A stretch of DNA of 64,000 nucleotides from Terriglobia bacterium (GTDB lineage Bacteria > Acidobacteriota > Terriglobia > Terriglobales > SCQP01), in the NCBI GenBank assembly GCA_021323595.1, contig JAJPKR010000043.1, positions 1 to 64,000 of the forward strand. The letters run 5' to 3'. Shown one piece after another: positions 10,136-19,160 of the stretch (its first letter is position 1; each line of letters starts with the position of its first letter). A model generated the notes under the pieces. It had not been told where the DNA came from. It worked only from the letters and a program-made list of their open reading frames with translations, and ran no database searches. The translations under genes were made by a program, and so were the position numbers.

Positions 10136-10290
10136 TCACGTCCGGGCCGCGAGCGCGGCGTAGAGCGCATCGCGCAGCGCGACATCGCGCGGGTCGCCGG
10201 TCAATCGCGTGCCCATGCGGCTGGTCACATATCCATAGCCGATGCCGGCGGCGGGATCGGCGAAGCCGAGCGCGCCGCCGGCGCCGGCGA
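10136..10290 (-). other. Out-of-frame C-terminal tail of the serine hydrolase
   Basis: This segment encodes, in a frame shifted from the main gene, GAGGALGFADPAAGIGYGYV followed by a helical end RDVALRDALYAAL. Beta-lactamase-family proteins normally finish with exactly such a Gly-rich strand (GxGG...D...G..Y) and helix. Restoring one G in the run near 10285 would join it to the upstream frame and give a protein of about 400 residues. Confidence 0.7.
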
Positions 10291-11337
10291 GCCGAACGAC
10301 GCCGCGCTGCCGAAGCGCCACTCCGCGGTGGACTTCATGAACCCGAGCGAAAACTGAACGCCGCTGGTCTTCATGCATTCGTCAAAGAAGCCGCGCGCGG
10401 GCGGTGTCGCCGGCGCCGCCAGCAAATCCAGCGTCTCGCGCCGCAGCCCCAGCTCGCGCCCGCCATGGGCGAAGACCCCGTAGGCATGCGCGATCCCGCG
10501 CGCGGTGCCGACGCCGTTGCCTGACGGCACCTCGAGCTCGCGCGCATAGATGCGCTGTGGGTCGAGGTAAATCCCCGTGCCCGGGTTCACGCTCAGGGCG
10601 CGATGAATATTCGAGCGGGGATACATGCCGAGGAGGGCGAAGCGCAACCCGAACCCGCGGAAGACTTCGATCAAGCCTGGCGGCGCCAGGGTCGCCAGCC
10701 GCGAGTTGGGAATCGCCTCCGGCAGCCGCAGGAAAACATCTTCGCCGAGCCGCGCTGCGATCTCCTCGTCGAAGAACCGCCCCAAGCTGCGGTGCTCCGG
10801 ATCGATGCGCCGCAGCAGCTCGCCCTCGTAGAAACCCAGCGTCAACCCGTGATAAGCCTGGCGCGTGCCGGGCTTCCAGCGCGGCTTCTGGCGCGCCAGC
10901 ACCGCCGCCAAGCGATCGAGATCCGCGACCGTGTCGCGGTTCACGCGCTCGCGGATCGCGAAGAGTCCCGCCTGATGCGCCAGCAACTGGCGCACGGTGA
11001 TCTTTTCCTTGCCGTGCTGCGCGAATTCCGGCCAGTAGGCGCGGACGCGCTCCTCGTAATCGAGCCATCCGCGCGAATGTGCGATGGCCAGTGTCATTGC
11101 CGCCAAGCCCTTGGTGGCCGAGTGAACCACGACCATCGTGTCCCGCTCCCAAGGCTCGCCGGTCGCGCGATTGCGCATGCCGCCCCACAGGTCAACCACC
11201 TTCTCGCCGCCGGCGTAAGCGCAGCAGGCGCCGCCCAGTTCCCGGCGCCGCCGGAAATTCTCGGCGAAGGCGGCGCGCACCCCTTCGAAGCCCATTGCGA
11301 CTTCGCCTTGTGCTTCGAACGCTGCGGGGACTGCCAT
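10225..11337 (-). CDS. Beta-lactamase-family serine hydrolase, frameshifted near 3' end
   Basis: Serine beta-lactamase-like (class C/EstB type) hydrolase. The nucleophile motif SxxK is present as HSATKG near residue 73-76 and a YHG segment in QAYHGLTLG stands where the family has its YxN motif. Such proteins act as esterases, D-amino-peptidases or lactamases; substrate cannot be told. ATG at 11337 is chosen; TTG at 11346 is also open. The last 20-odd residues of this frame are not homologous: near position 10285 the true C-terminal sequence (GAGGALGFADPAAGIGYGYV) continues in another frame down to 10136. A single missing base in a CCGGCGCC-type repeat explains it, either a real mutation or a sequencing slip. 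Confidence 0.8.
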   Translation of the reverse strand: MAVPAAFEAQGEVAMGFEGVRAAFAENFRRRRELGGACCAYAGGEKVVDLWGGMRNRATGEPWERDTMVVVHSATKGLAAMTLAIAHSRGWLDYEERVRAYWPEFAQHGKEKITVRQLLAHQAGLFAIRERVNRDTVADLDRLAAVLARQKPRWKPGTRQAYHGLTLGFYEGELLRRIDPEHRSLGRFFDEEIAARLGEDVFLRLPEAIPNSRLATLAPPGLIEVFRGFGLRFALLGMYPRSNIHRALSVNPGTGIYLDPQRIYARELEVPSGNGVGTARGIAHAYGVFAHGGRELGLRRETLDLLAAPATPPARGFFDECMKTSGVQFSLGFMKSTAEWRFGSAASFGSPAPAARSASPIPPPASAMDM

Positions 11338-11386
11338 ACGACTCAACTTCCGGCGGTTCGCGCCGCCTCCGGCGCGCGCGCCGCGA

Positions 11387-12328
11387 TCAGGCGGCGCTGA
11401 GCCGGTCGATCTCCTCGAGTTCGGCGGCGCTCAGCTTCCAGGCTCCCATCTTGGCGTTGGCCTCGACTTGCTCGGGACGCGTGGCGCCGGCGATCACGCT
11501 GGCCACCGCCGCATGCGCCAGCAGCCACGAGAACGCCAGCTCCAGCAGTGTGTGGCCGTGATCGCGCGCAAACTTCTCCAGCCGCTCGACCAGGGTCCAA
11601 TTGCGCTCGGTCCAGTAGCGGTCCTTGAGGCCGCGCGACGCGCCCAGGCGCGTGTCGGGGGGCGGCGCTTGGTCGCGGCGGTACTTGCCGGTGAGCAAGC
11701 CGTTGGCCAGCGGAAAATAGGGCAGCAGGCTAAGGCCGCGCGGCTGCATGGCCGCCAGCAGCTCGCGCTCGGGATCGCGCACCAGCAAGCTGTATTCGTT
11801 CTGGCAAGAGATGAAGCGGTTGAGACCAAGCTGGCGCGCCGTCCAGTCGGCGTCGGCGACCTGCCAGGCGGCGAAGTTCGAGTTGCCGATGTAGCGCACC
11901 TTGCCCTGATGGATCAAGTCGTCGAGCGCGCGCAAGGTCTCTTCGATGGGCGTTGCAGGATCGGGGTCGTGGAGCTGGTAGAGGTCGATCCAGTCGGTGC
12001 GCAGCCGCTGCAGGCTGGCCTCGACGGCGGTAATGATGTAGCGCCGCGAGGCGCCGCGTAGCCAGCCGCCATCGTCCATCGAATGGCTGAACTTGGTGGC
12101 GAGCACCATGCGCTGCCGCCGCGCGCCCAGCACCTGGCCCAAAATCGACTCCGACCCGCCGCGATGGCCATAGACGTCGGCGGTGTCGAAGAAGGTGACG
12201 CCGAGATCGAGGGCGCGGTCAATGACGCGGCGCGCGGCTTCGAGATCCACCCGGCCGCCGAACTGGTTGCAGCCGAGCCCGATAGCGGACACTTGCAGGC
12301 CCGAAGGGCCGAGATTGCGGAACTCCAT
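11387..12328 (-). CDS. Aldo/keto reductase
   Basis: NADPH-dependent oxidoreductase of the AKR superfamily, cytoplasmic TIM barrel of 313 residues. Catalytic tetrad residues are visible: Asp and Tyr in FFDTADVYGHRGGSE, Lys in VLATKFSHS, His in YQLHDPDP. The cofactor end shows VIAGATRPEQVEANA. It resembles the YghZ/Tas-like group of general aldehyde reductases. ATG 12328 begins MEFRNLGPSG, the usual family start, and is preceded by a G-rich ribosome site; an upstream TTG adds seven residues. It lies 49 bases upstream of the serine hydrolase gene on the same strand. Confidence 0.9.
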   Translation of the reverse strand: MEFRNLGPSGLQVSAIGLGCNQFGGRVDLEAARRVIDRALDLGVTFFDTADVYGHRGGSESILGQVLGARRQRMVLATKFSHSMDDGGWLRGASRRYIITAVEASLQRLRTDWIDLYQLHDPDPATPIEETLRALDDLIHQGKVRYIGNSNFAAWQVADADWTARQLGLNRFISCQNEYSLLVRDPERELLAAMQPRGLSLLPYFPLANGLLTGKYRRDQAPPPDTRLGASRGLKDRYWTERNWTLVERLEKFARDHGHTLLELAFSWLLAHAAVASVIAGATRPEQVEANAKMGAWKLSAAELEEIDRLSAA

Positions 12329-12397
12329 GAACGCTTCGCCCCCTTGCAAAATCCTTCCACATCCGGCGGGTGGTTGGCGCCGCGCCTTCGATCCATG

Positions 12398-13501
12398 TTA
12401 CGGCGCGGACCGGCGCAGGCGCGCCAAATAGCCGCGCGCGCCGGCGGCGAAGGCCCGATTGGCCCTGGGCGGGAAAACCAGCGCATTGCCGCCGGCCGCG
12501 GCGAAATGCGCCCACGTGCGCCCGCCATCATGGGAAATGTCGGTGCCCAGCGGACCGAGCGCGAGCAGCTCGCGCCGGACGCCGGGCACGCAAGCCACCG
12601 CTGACATGTAGCCGTCGGGCGGCATCACGCGCGCCGCCTGCCAGCTCCTGCCGCCGTCGCGCGAAAACGCCGCCGTGCTCTCCGCCTGGCGCGGCTGCTG
12701 GTAATCGCCGCCGACGACGGCCAGGTCGGCGCCGCCGCCGCAAACCGCGATCGAGAACGCGCCGCGCGCCGCGCCGCTGGCCAGCGGCAGCGCCGCTGCG
12801 CGCCAATGGCGTCCGTAGTCGCGCGAGGTGAAAACGCGCGCCGCCGCGGCGCCGCCGGTCACGAACCAGGCTCGCCCGCCCGGCGCCAGCGCCAGCGCCG
12901 AGTTGCTGGCGGCAAAGACGCCCTCGTTGGCCAGCGCCGGCGGCAAGCCCGCCGGCTCGGTGCGCCAATGCGCGCCGCCGTCTTTTGTGGCCAAAACCAG
13001 GAAACGACCGGCCACCGGATCGCCGATCGCCAAGCCGCGCCGCCCGTCCCAGAAGGCGATGCCATCGAGAAAGGCGGCGGGCGCGGACGCTTGCCACGCC
13101 CGCCGCCAGCTTTGCCCGCCATCGCGCGTCGTATAAATGCGCGATGCCGCGCCCAGCCCACTGCTCATCAGCACCGCCCGACGCGCGGAAAAGGCCACGA
13201 CGCCGCGAAAATCCAGGCGCTCGGCGCCGGCCGGGTGCCCCGTTCGCCAATGCGCCCCGCCGTCTTCCGTCCGCAGCCAGACGCCGCCGGTGCCGCTCGC
13301 CCACGCGACGGCGCGGTTCACCACCGCCAGCCCCCGCAGTGAGGCTTGCGTGTTGCTGACGAGCGTCTGCCAGCGCGGCGGGCTCGCCGCCATCGCCGCC
13401 GCCGCCAGCCCCAGCGCCGCGGCGGCGGCTCGCGCGCCGCACCGCCGCCGGCGCCGCGGTTCACCCCGGCTTAGCGCATCACTTCGGGCTGCCGGCGTCA
13501 C
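12398..13501 (-). CDS. Exported BNR / Ycf48-like beta-propeller protein
   Basis: Predicted secreted beta-propeller of about 367 residues. Repeats of the Asp-box type are clear: RTEDGGAHWRT, TTRDGGQSWRR, ATKDGGAHWRT, SRDYGRHWRA, SRDGGRSWQA, SHDGGRTWAH. The spacing resembles Ycf48/photosystem II assembly factor-like and sialidase-like proteins common in Acidobacteriota. No ATG stands before the signal-like segment ARAAAAALGLAAAAMA; GTG at 13501, overlapping the CDGSH gene by 23 bases, keeps this signal and is preferred. ATG at 13393 would lose most of it. The function of this propeller group is unknown; binding to exported proteins or glycans is a reasonable guess. Confidence 0.75.
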   Translation of the reverse strand: MTPAARSDALSRGEPRRRRRCGARAAAAALGLAAAAMAASPPRWQTLVSNTQASLRGLAVVNRAVAWASGTGGVWLRTEDGGAHWRTGHPAGAERLDFRGVVAFSARRAVLMSSGLGAASRIYTTRDGGQSWRRAWQASAPAAFLDGIAFWDGRRGLAIGDPVAGRFLVLATKDGGAHWRTEPAGLPPALANEGVFAASNSALALAPGGRAWFVTGGAAAARVFTSRDYGRHWRAAALPLASGAARGAFSIAVCGGGADLAVVGGDYQQPRQAESTAAFSRDGGRSWQAARVMPPDGYMSAVACVPGVRRELLALGPLGTDISHDGGRTWAHFAAAGGNALVFPPRANRAFAAGARGYLARLRRSAP

Positions 13502-13760
13502 TGGGCGCTTGCTCCGGTGCGCCGCCGCCGGCGGCTTGGGCCCGCGCGGCGGCCTCGGCGGCGAGAACATGCGCCTCCGCGCCCTCGAAACCGCACCGCT
13601 TATGCGTGCCGTCGCAGAACGGCTTGTTCGCCGACTGCCCGCAGCGGCAGAGCGAGAACGCGGCCTTCTCGATGTGCATCTCTTGCCCGTTCGAATCGAT
13701 GATCGTGATCGGGCCCTCGACAAAGTAGGAGCCGTTGCGGCGAATCGTGATTTTGGCCAT
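13479..13760 (-). CDS. CDGSH iron-sulphur protein
   Basis: Small protein of 93 residues with one CDGSH-type [2Fe-2S] motif: Cys38, Cys40, Cys49 and His53 in CRCGQSANKPFCDGTH, the 3Cys-1His ligand set of the mitoNEET family. The N-terminal 35 residues form the usual short beta segment with ITIRRNGSYFVEGPITI. Bacterial single-domain members are thought to carry electrons or clusters; partners are unknown. The Ala/Gly-rich tail after residue 65 is not conserved. Its ATG shares one base with the stop of the upstream propeller gene (TGATG), and its 3' end overlaps the next propeller, so the three genes look co-translated. Confidence 0.9.
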   Translation of the reverse strand: MAKITIRRNGSYFVEGPITIIDSNGQEMHIEKAAFSLCRCGQSANKPFCDGTHKRCGFEGAEAHVLAAEAAARAQAAGGGAPEQAPSDAGSPK

Positions 13761-14899
13761 CAGTTGGAATTCTCCTTCGGCGGCTGGCCGCCGGCCACGA
13801 GCATGAGCGTCGGGCTGGCTGCCGCCGGCAGCAGCGACAACAAATTGCGCGGCCCGGTGCGAATCACCCCGATGTCGCTCGAGCCGCGATCTTCGACAAA
13901 AAGCAAGGCGCCGTCATCGCCGAGCGCCAGCGCCGCCGGCCCCAGCCCGACGGGGATCGTGGCGACGACTTTGCGGTCGTAAATGCTGATGGCGGCGACG
14001 GTATTGTCGCCGGAATTGGCGGCGAAGAGCCATTGATCGTCAGGGGAGACGGCGAGGCCGATCGGCTGGCGTCCCGCGAGCATGGTGTCCGTCACCTGAT
14101 TGGCGCCGGTATCGATGGCGCTGATGGTGCCGGCGGCGAAGCTCGATACGTACAGCTCGCCGCCATCCGGCTTGAGCGCCATGGCGCGGGGATCGGCGCC
14201 GACCTGCAAATAGGTGAGCACGCCCGCGCGCGCCAGGTCCACGGCCGCGACCTGGCCGATGGCCGGGCAGAGCGCGAAGGCCTTGGCCCCGTACGGCAGC
14301 GCCACCACCGCCGCGGGCGCGGCCGCCAGCGGCACGCGCGCGGGCACGGCCAGCGTCTTCGCGTCAACAATAAAGAGCGCACGCCCGCCGCCATCGGCGG
14401 CGACGATCCTGCCGCCGGGCGCAACCGCCAGCGCCACCAGATCGCCTCCGAAGGCCGCCTGCCGCCAGCGTCCTGACTTGTAATCCAGGCGCGCCAACGC
14501 GCCGTTCGCGGCCCCGCCGCCGGCCACCCAGAGCGCGTCGGCGCCGGCGAGCAGCGCCTGGGGACGAAAGCCGAGAGCGCGGGCCTGCCGACGGCGCATC
14601 GAGCCCGCCGCCAGCGCCACCAGCCGCCCGCTCGCGGGCCCGGTAGCCATGGCCAGCCACAGGCGATCGTGGGCGCGGTCCCAGGCCATCGCCGTGGCAT
14701 CGCCGGGCAACGGCATCGTGCCCGCGACCCGCAGATCGAGCGCGTCGAGCAGGCGCAGCTCCGGGCCGGCGCCGGTGACATAAACCCAAGTCGGCAGCAT
14801 CGGCGCCGAGTGCGCCGCGCGGCAAGCCGCACCGAGAGCGAGCGCCGCGGCCAGCGCCGTCAGGGCCGCGGCCTTCGTCAACTGCTGCGCCGCCGCCAT
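13760..14899 (-). CDS. Exported YVTN-type beta-propeller protein
   Basis: Predicted periplasmic or secreted seven-bladed propeller of 379 residues. The first 32 residues are a signal peptide (ALTALAAALALGAACRAAHS), with a Cys at about 26 that could be lipidated, although the lipobox is imperfect. Blades contain WVYVTGAG, GGELYVSSFAAGTISAID, DDQWLFAANSGDNTVAAIS and GALLFVEDRGSSDIGVI, the classic 40-residue YVTN repeat. Family members act as surface or quinoprotein-like binding scaffolds. It is 8 bases downstream of the DAHP synthase gene and overlaps the CDGSH gene by one base. Confidence 0.85.
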   Translation of the reverse strand: MAAAQQLTKAAALTALAAALALGAACRAAHSAPMLPTWVYVTGAGPELRLLDALDLRVAGTMPLPGDATAMAWDRAHDRLWLAMATGPASGRLVALAAGSMRRRQARALGFRPQALLAGADALWVAGGGAANGALARLDYKSGRWRQAAFGGDLVALAVAPGGRIVAADGGGRALFIVDAKTLAVPARVPLAAAPAAVVALPYGAKAFALCPAIGQVAAVDLARAGVLTYLQVGADPRAMALKPDGGELYVSSFAAGTISAIDTGANQVTDTMLAGRQPIGLAVSPDDQWLFAANSGDNTVAAISIYDRKVVATIPVGLGPAALALGDDGALLFVEDRGSSDIGVIRTGPRNLLSLLPAAASPTLMLVAGGQPPKENSN

Positions 14900-14907
14900 G
14901 GCAACTG

Positions 14908-15978
14908 CTAGCGGCCTTCGCCGGCGCCGTACGCGGGATGCGCGCCCGCGCCCGCGGCCGCGCCCGGCGCGGAACGCTCGAGCAGGGGCGCCAGCCGCCG
15001 CGCCTGCTCCATCAGTTGCTCGAGCTGCCGGGGGTAGATCGATTGCGGCCCGTCGCTCGCCGCGTGCTCGGGCTGGTCGTGAACCTCCACGATCAGGCCA
15101 TCGGCGCCCACCGCCAGCGCCGCGCGCGCCAGCGGCAGCACGCGGTCGCGGCGTCCGGTCCCGTGACTGGGGTCCACGATCACCGGCAAGTGGCTGACCG
15201 CCTTGACCGCCGGCACGACGCTGAGATCGAGCGTGTTGCGTGAATGGTCGGAGAACGTGCGCACGCCGCGCTCGCACAGCACGACCTGATAGTTGCCCTC
15301 GGACAGCACGTATTCCGCCGCCATCAGCCATTCATCCAGCGTCGCCGCCATGCCCCGCTTCAGCAGCACCGGCTTGCGCGACTGGCCGGCGCGGCGCAGC
15401 AGCGAATAGTTCTGCATGTTGCGCGCGCCGATTTGGATCATGTCGGCATATTGCTCGACCAGCGCCAAGCTCTCGGTGTCGATCGCCTCGGTGACGATGC
15501 CCAGCCCGAAGCGTTCGCGGGCCTCGGCCAGGATCGCCAGCCCCTTTTCCCCCAAGCCCTGAAAGGCGTACGGCGAGGTGCGCGGCTTGAAGGCGCCGCC
15601 GCGCAGCAGTTGCGCGCCGGTTGCAGCCACCTGGTCGGCGATGCGGAACAATTGCTCACGGTTCTCGACCGCGCACGGCCCGGCGATGAAGGCCAGCTCC
15701 CCGCCGCCGATGGCGGCGCGGCCCACGCGCACCACCGTCGGTTCCGGCTTGACCTCGAGGCTGACCAGTTTGTAAGGCTTCGAGACCCGGATCGCCTCGG
15801 CCACGCCCTCCAGCACTTCCAGGTCGCTGGGCTCGAGCGCGCCCTTGTTGCCGGTGATGCCGATGGCCGTGCGCTGCGCGCCGGGAATGGCGTGGGCGCG
15901 CAGCCCCAGGCTCTCGATGTGGCGGCAGACGGCGGCGATCTGCTCCGCCGTCGCGTCCGCTCGCATTACCACCAGCAT
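14908..15978 (-). CDS. aroF: 3-deoxy-7-phosphoheptulonate synthase (AroF/AroG-beta type)
   Basis: First enzyme of the shikimate pathway, joining phosphoenolpyruvate and erythrose 4-phosphate. Residues 1-70 form an ACT-like regulatory domain beginning [17 protein letters not shown], as in Thermotoga-type type I-beta enzymes; the barrel follows with [62 protein letters not shown] and [13 protein letters not shown]. The metal Cys (AGPCAVE) and His residues are present. Feedback control by aromatic amino acids through the N-terminal domain is known for relatives. Closely related in sequence to kdsA in this window but clearly separate. The C-terminal 25 residues are Ala/Gly-rich and unlikely to matter. 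Confidence 0.95.
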   Translation of the reverse strand: MLVVMRADATAEQIAAVCRHIESLGLRAHAIPGAQRTAIGITGNKGALEPSDLEVLEGVAEAIRVSKPYKLVSLEVKPEPTVVRVGRAAIGGGELAFIAGPCAVENREQLFRIADQVAATGAQLLRGGAFKPRTSPYAFQGLGEKGLAILAEARERFGLGIVTEAIDTESLALVEQYADMIQIGARNMQNYSLLRRAGQSRKPVLLKRGMAATLDEWLMAAEYVLSEGNYQVVLCERGVRTFSDHSRNTLDLSVVPAVKAVSHLPVIVDPSHGTGRRDRVLPLARAALAVGADGLIVEVHDQPEHAASDGPQSIYPRQLEQLMEQARRLAPLLERSAPGAAAGAGAHPAYGAGEGR

Positions 15979-15993
15979 GCCGCCCGCCTCCGC

Positions 15994-17025
15994 TCAGCCG
16001 AAAAACACCGACGCGATCTCATAGAGTTCCGGATCCACCTTGCGGTTGGTTCCGAGCGCGTCCGCCAGCGGCACCGAGGTCAGCCGCTGCCCTTGCAGCG
16101 AGGCCATGCGCCCGAACTCGCCCTGGTGCACCATGTCGATCGCCTGCACCCCGTAGCGGGTCGCGAGCACGCGGTCGAAGGCGGTGGGCGAGCCGCCGCG
16201 CTGGATGTGCCCCAAAATCACCACCCGCGTCTCGAAATCCGTGCGCGCCTGAATCTCCGCCGCCAGCGTCGAGCCGATGCCGCCCAGCCGCACATGGCCG
16301 AACTCATCGAGCTTTTGTCCCTGCGTCACCTGGTCGGCGCCGTCGGCCAGCCGCGCCCCTTCCGCCACGACCACGATGCTGAAGTACTTGCCGCGCGCGT
16401 GCCGCCGCTTGAGCAGATCGCAGACCTGGTCGATATCGATGCGCCGCTCCGGAATCAAGATCACGTCGGCGCCGCCGGCGATGCCGGAGTAGGTGGCGAT
16501 CCAGCCGGCGTCGCGGCCCATGACTTCGACCACCATAATGCGATTGTGCGCCTCCGCGGTCGTGTGCAGGCGGTCAATCGCCTCGGTGGCGATATTCACG
16601 GCGGTGTCGAAGCCGAAGCAAAAATCGGTGCCGGCGAGATCGTTGTCGATGGTCTTCGGCACGCCCACGATCTTCAGCCCCGCCTGATAGAGCTTGAGTC
16701 CCACGCCCAGCGTGTCGTCGCCGCCGATGGCGATCAGCGCGTCGAGCTGGTTTTCGGCGAAGGTCTTGCGCACGCGGTCCACGCCGTCGGGCTGCTTCAT
16801 GGGGTTGGTGCGCGACGTGCGCAAAATGGTGCCGCCGCGATGGACGATGCCGGGGATCGAATCGAGATCCAGGGCTTGGAAGCGGTTTTCCAGCACGCCG
16901 CGCCAGCCCTCGAGAAAGCCCAATATCGAATCGCCGTAAAACATCGTGCCCTTGCGCACCACGGCGCGAATCACGGCGTTCAACCCCGGGCAGTCACCGC
17001 CGCCGGTGAGAATCCCCACTCGCAT
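15994..17025 (-). CDS. pfkA: 6-phosphofructokinase, predicted PPi-dependent
   Basis: Phosphorylates fructose 6-phosphate at C1. All family motifs are there: ILTGGGDCPGLNAVIR at the start, GGDDT at 101-105, PKTIDND at 123-129, and VVILGHIQRGGSPTAFDR. In ATP enzymes residues 104 and 124 are glycines (GGDGS, PGTIDND); here they are Asp104 and Lys124, the pair known to favour pyrophosphate as phosphoryl donor. I therefore infer a PPi-PFK, which would make the step reversible. Length 343 residues fits the short group III-type enzymes. ATG 17025 follows AAGGGG and gives MRVGIL; upstream in-frame codons add 30 non-conserved residues. Divergent from nfo across 65 bases. Confidence 0.93.
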   Translation of the reverse strand: MRVGILTGGGDCPGLNAVIRAVVRKGTMFYGDSILGFLEGWRGVLENRFQALDLDSIPGIVHRGGTILRTSRTNPMKQPDGVDRVRKTFAENQLDALIAIGGDDTLGVGLKLYQAGLKIVGVPKTIDNDLAGTDFCFGFDTAVNIATEAIDRLHTTAEAHNRIMVVEVMGRDAGWIATYSGIAGGADVILIPERRIDIDQVCDLLKRRHARGKYFSIVVVAEGARLADGADQVTQGQKLDEFGHVRLGGIGSTLAAEIQARTDFETRVVILGHIQRGGSPTAFDRVLATRYGVQAIDMVHQGEFGRMASLQGQRLTSVPLADALGTNRKVDPELYEIASVFFG

Positions 17026-17090
17026 CCCTTTTCGTTCCCCTTTTCTCGTTCGAGTTTTTGCGGCACTCACAAAGAGTTTTATTCTAGCCT

Positions 17091-17957
17091 GTGCCGGCTG
17101 CGCCGTTGCGTCCACGGCTGGGAAACCACGTCTCCGTCGCGGGAGGCGTCGAGCATGCCCCCGAGCGCGCGCACGAGTTGGGCTGCGAGGCGCTGCAGAT
17201 CTTTTCCGCCAGCCCGCGGCAGTGGCGGGCGCCGGAGATCTCTGCGGCCGCCGGGCGCTTGTTCGCCGCGCGGCGGCGGCAGTGGAAGCTGCGCCCGGTC
17301 GTCATTCACGACAATTACCTGATCAATCTCGCGGGGGCCGACGCCACGCTGCAAACGCGCTCGCGCGAGGCCTTCCGCGGCGAACTGCGCCGCGCCGCCG
17401 CGCTCGGCGCCGAGTTTCTGGTCATGCATCCCGGCAGCGCCGGCGGCGGCGGCCATGCCGCCGCCATCGCCCGCCTCGCCGCGGCCATCCGCGCCTGCGC
17501 GCAAGGGATGCGCTGGGGCCGGCTGCGTTTGCTGATCGAAAACACGGCCGGCGGCGCCGCACGCCTGGGAGGCACCTTCGCCGAGGTCGCCGCCATCCTC
17601 GAGGCCCTGCGCGGCCTCCCCGTCGGCGCCTGCATCGACACCTGCCATTGCTTCGCTTCCGGCTACGACCTGACCGATCCCGCCGGCTACGAAGCCACGA
17701 TCCAGGAGCTCCGGGCCACCGTCGGATTGCGGCGCGTTTACGTGGTTCACGCCAACGATTCCAAGGGCAAGCTCGGCTCGCATCTCGACCGCCATCAGCA
17801 CATCGGCCGGGGCTACCTCGGCGATGAAACATTCCGCCGCCTGTTGCACGATCCGCGCCTCAAGCACGCCGCCTTCATTCTCGAAACCCCGATCGATCGC
17901 CCCGGCGACGACCGCCGCAATCTCGACCGCCTCAAGTCGCTGCGCGGCGACGCCTAG
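17091..17957 (+). CDS. nfo: Endonuclease IV (apurinic/apyrimidinic)
   Basis: Zinc-dependent AP endonuclease that cuts 5' of abasic sites in base-excision repair. The TIM barrel of 288 residues shows the trinuclear zinc ligands in NHVSVAGG, VIHDNYLINLA, VMHPGS, LLIENTAGG, CIDTCHCFASGYD, HANDSKGKLGSHLDRHQHIG and FILETP. GTG at 17091 is the only suitable start close to the conserved beginning LGNHVSVAGGVEHAP. It is transcribed away from pfkA; the 65 bases between them must hold both promoters. Works with the Ada and alkyltransferase-like genes further right as the repair genes of this window. Confidence 0.95.
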   Translation: MPAAPLRPRLGNHVSVAGGVEHAPERAHELGCEALQIFSASPRQWRAPEISAAAGRLFAARRRQWKLRPVVIHDNYLINLAGADATLQTRSREAFRGELRRAAALGAEFLVMHPGSAGGGGHAAAIARLAAAIRACAQGMRWGRLRLLIENTAGGAARLGGTFAEVAAILEALRGLPVGACIDTCHCFASGYDLTDPAGYEATIQELRATVGLRRVYVVHANDSKGKLGSHLDRHQHIGRGYLGDETFRRLLHDPRLKHAAFILETPIDRPGDDRRNLDRLKSLRGDA

Positions 17958-18311
17958 CCTTCGCGACCGGGTCTGATTCGGGCGCGGCCGACCAAACCTC
18001 TGCGGCCACGAGGCGCCATGGGGAAGGGCGTGCGGCGCCGAGCAGGGCTCCAAGCCAGCGCGGGCTTGCCGCCGGGAAGATCGGCCGGCGGCCGGCTGGC
18101 GGGAAGCGACGTTCCTTGCGCGGTGTGCAGATCGGTTGCACTTGGGAGCATTACTTCCGCGCCGGCCTTGCCCACCGGCACGGCCTAAAGCTCATTGAAT
18201 CTTTGAATCGCCACAGGGAGCCAGCAAGTGCGCGACGGCAGCCCGTTTGCTTACCCTCACCCCCGGCGGGGAGGGCGCGCATGGGGCGCGCCGATCCAAG
18301 AGGCGGCAACG
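17958..18311. other. 354-base intergenic region
   Basis: Between nfo and the FkbM methyltransferase. An open frame runs through its right half (from GTG 18228) but its codons give a Pro/Arg-rich, non-protein-like sequence. CGGGCTTGCCGCCGGGAAG-like GC-rich patches are present without a clear hairpin and T-run. I see no RNA gene or named regulatory site. Confidence 0.5.
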
Positions 18312-19160
18312 ATGCTGGCGGCGCTTTGCGATGGTGTTCTGGCCGCGTACGGCTCGATCCCCGTGCCCCATCGCGGCCGGGATCGACTGGTCGCGTTCTT
18401 GGAGCGGCGGGCGCGCACGCGTTGGACCGGCGTCCGCACGATCACCCGGCGAGGCCTGCGGCTGTTGTGCGATTTCTCGGTAGACGACGTGGGGTGGACG
18501 CTATATTCCTACGGCTGCCTCGATTATTTCGACGAGCAGGCGATGCGCCGCCTCCTTCGCCCGGGCGGCATCGCCATCGACGCCGGCGCCAATATCGGCT
18601 ATTACTCGCTGCTGCTGGCGCGCTGGACCGGCTCCGCGGGCAGGGTTATCAGCTTCGAGCCGGTGCCGTTCACCTATTCCTTCTTGCAGCGCAACCTCGC
18701 GCGTAATGGCGGCAATAATGTCACGCCGGTCAATTGCGCGCTCGGCGCGGGAGCCGGCCGCGTGCGCATGACGAATCCATCGGGAGCCAGGCTCGGGCAT
18801 TTCAGCGTCGCCGAGAGCGGCGGCTTCGAGGTGCCCTGCGCGACGCTCGACGGCGAGATCGCGCGGCTCGACCTCAGGCGCGTTGATTTCATCAAAATCG
18901 ACGTGCAGGGCTACGAGCTCGAAGTGCTGCGCGGCGCCGAGGATTGTCTGCATCGCTTCCGGCCTAGCCTGATGTTCGAGGTCGATAAGAAAGCCCTGCA
19001 TGAGCACGGCGTCCTGCCCTGCCAGCTCGGGCGGTTTCTTCGCGAGCGGGGCTATGAACTGTTTCGCGCGAACCGGCACGCGTGGCTCTCGCCGGCGCAA
19101 TGCGTCAGCGACGATTCCGTGAGCTGGTTCAATCTTTTTGCGGTCCACTCCGGAGCCTAG
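18312..19160 (+). CDS. FkbM-family methyltransferase
   Basis: SAM-dependent methyltransferase of 282 residues. Motif I is GGIAIDAGANIGYYSLLLA near residues 86-102, followed by VISFEPVPFTYSFLQRNLARN (motif II with acidic residue) and VDFIKIDVQGYELEVLRGAED, the FkbM hallmark. FkbM proteins O-methylate macrolides, sugars and surface polysaccharides; the substrate here is unknown. ATG 18312 is preceded by AGAGG with 8-base spacing and begins MLAALCDGVL; the in-frame GTG at 18228 is less likely. No polysaccharide cluster surrounds it. Confidence 0.88.
   Translation: MLAALCDGVLAAYGSIPVPHRGRDRLVAFLERRARTRWTGVRTITRRGLRLLCDFSVDDVGWTLYSYGCLDYFDEQAMRRLLRPGGIAIDAGANIGYYSLLLARWTGSAGRVISFEPVPFTYSFLQRNLARNGGNNVTPVNCALGAGAGRVRMTNPSGARLGHFSVAESGGFEVPCATLDGEIARLDLRRVDFIKIDVQGYELEVLRGAEDCLHRFRPSLMFEVDKKALHEHGVLPCQLGRFLRERGYELFRANRHAWLSPAQCVSDDSVSWFNLFAVHSGA

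Noticed and set aside
10095-10140. Terminator of the serine hydrolase gene
   Set aside because: The T6 run is on the plus strand and no stable stem precedes it; on the minus strand the run is of A residues.
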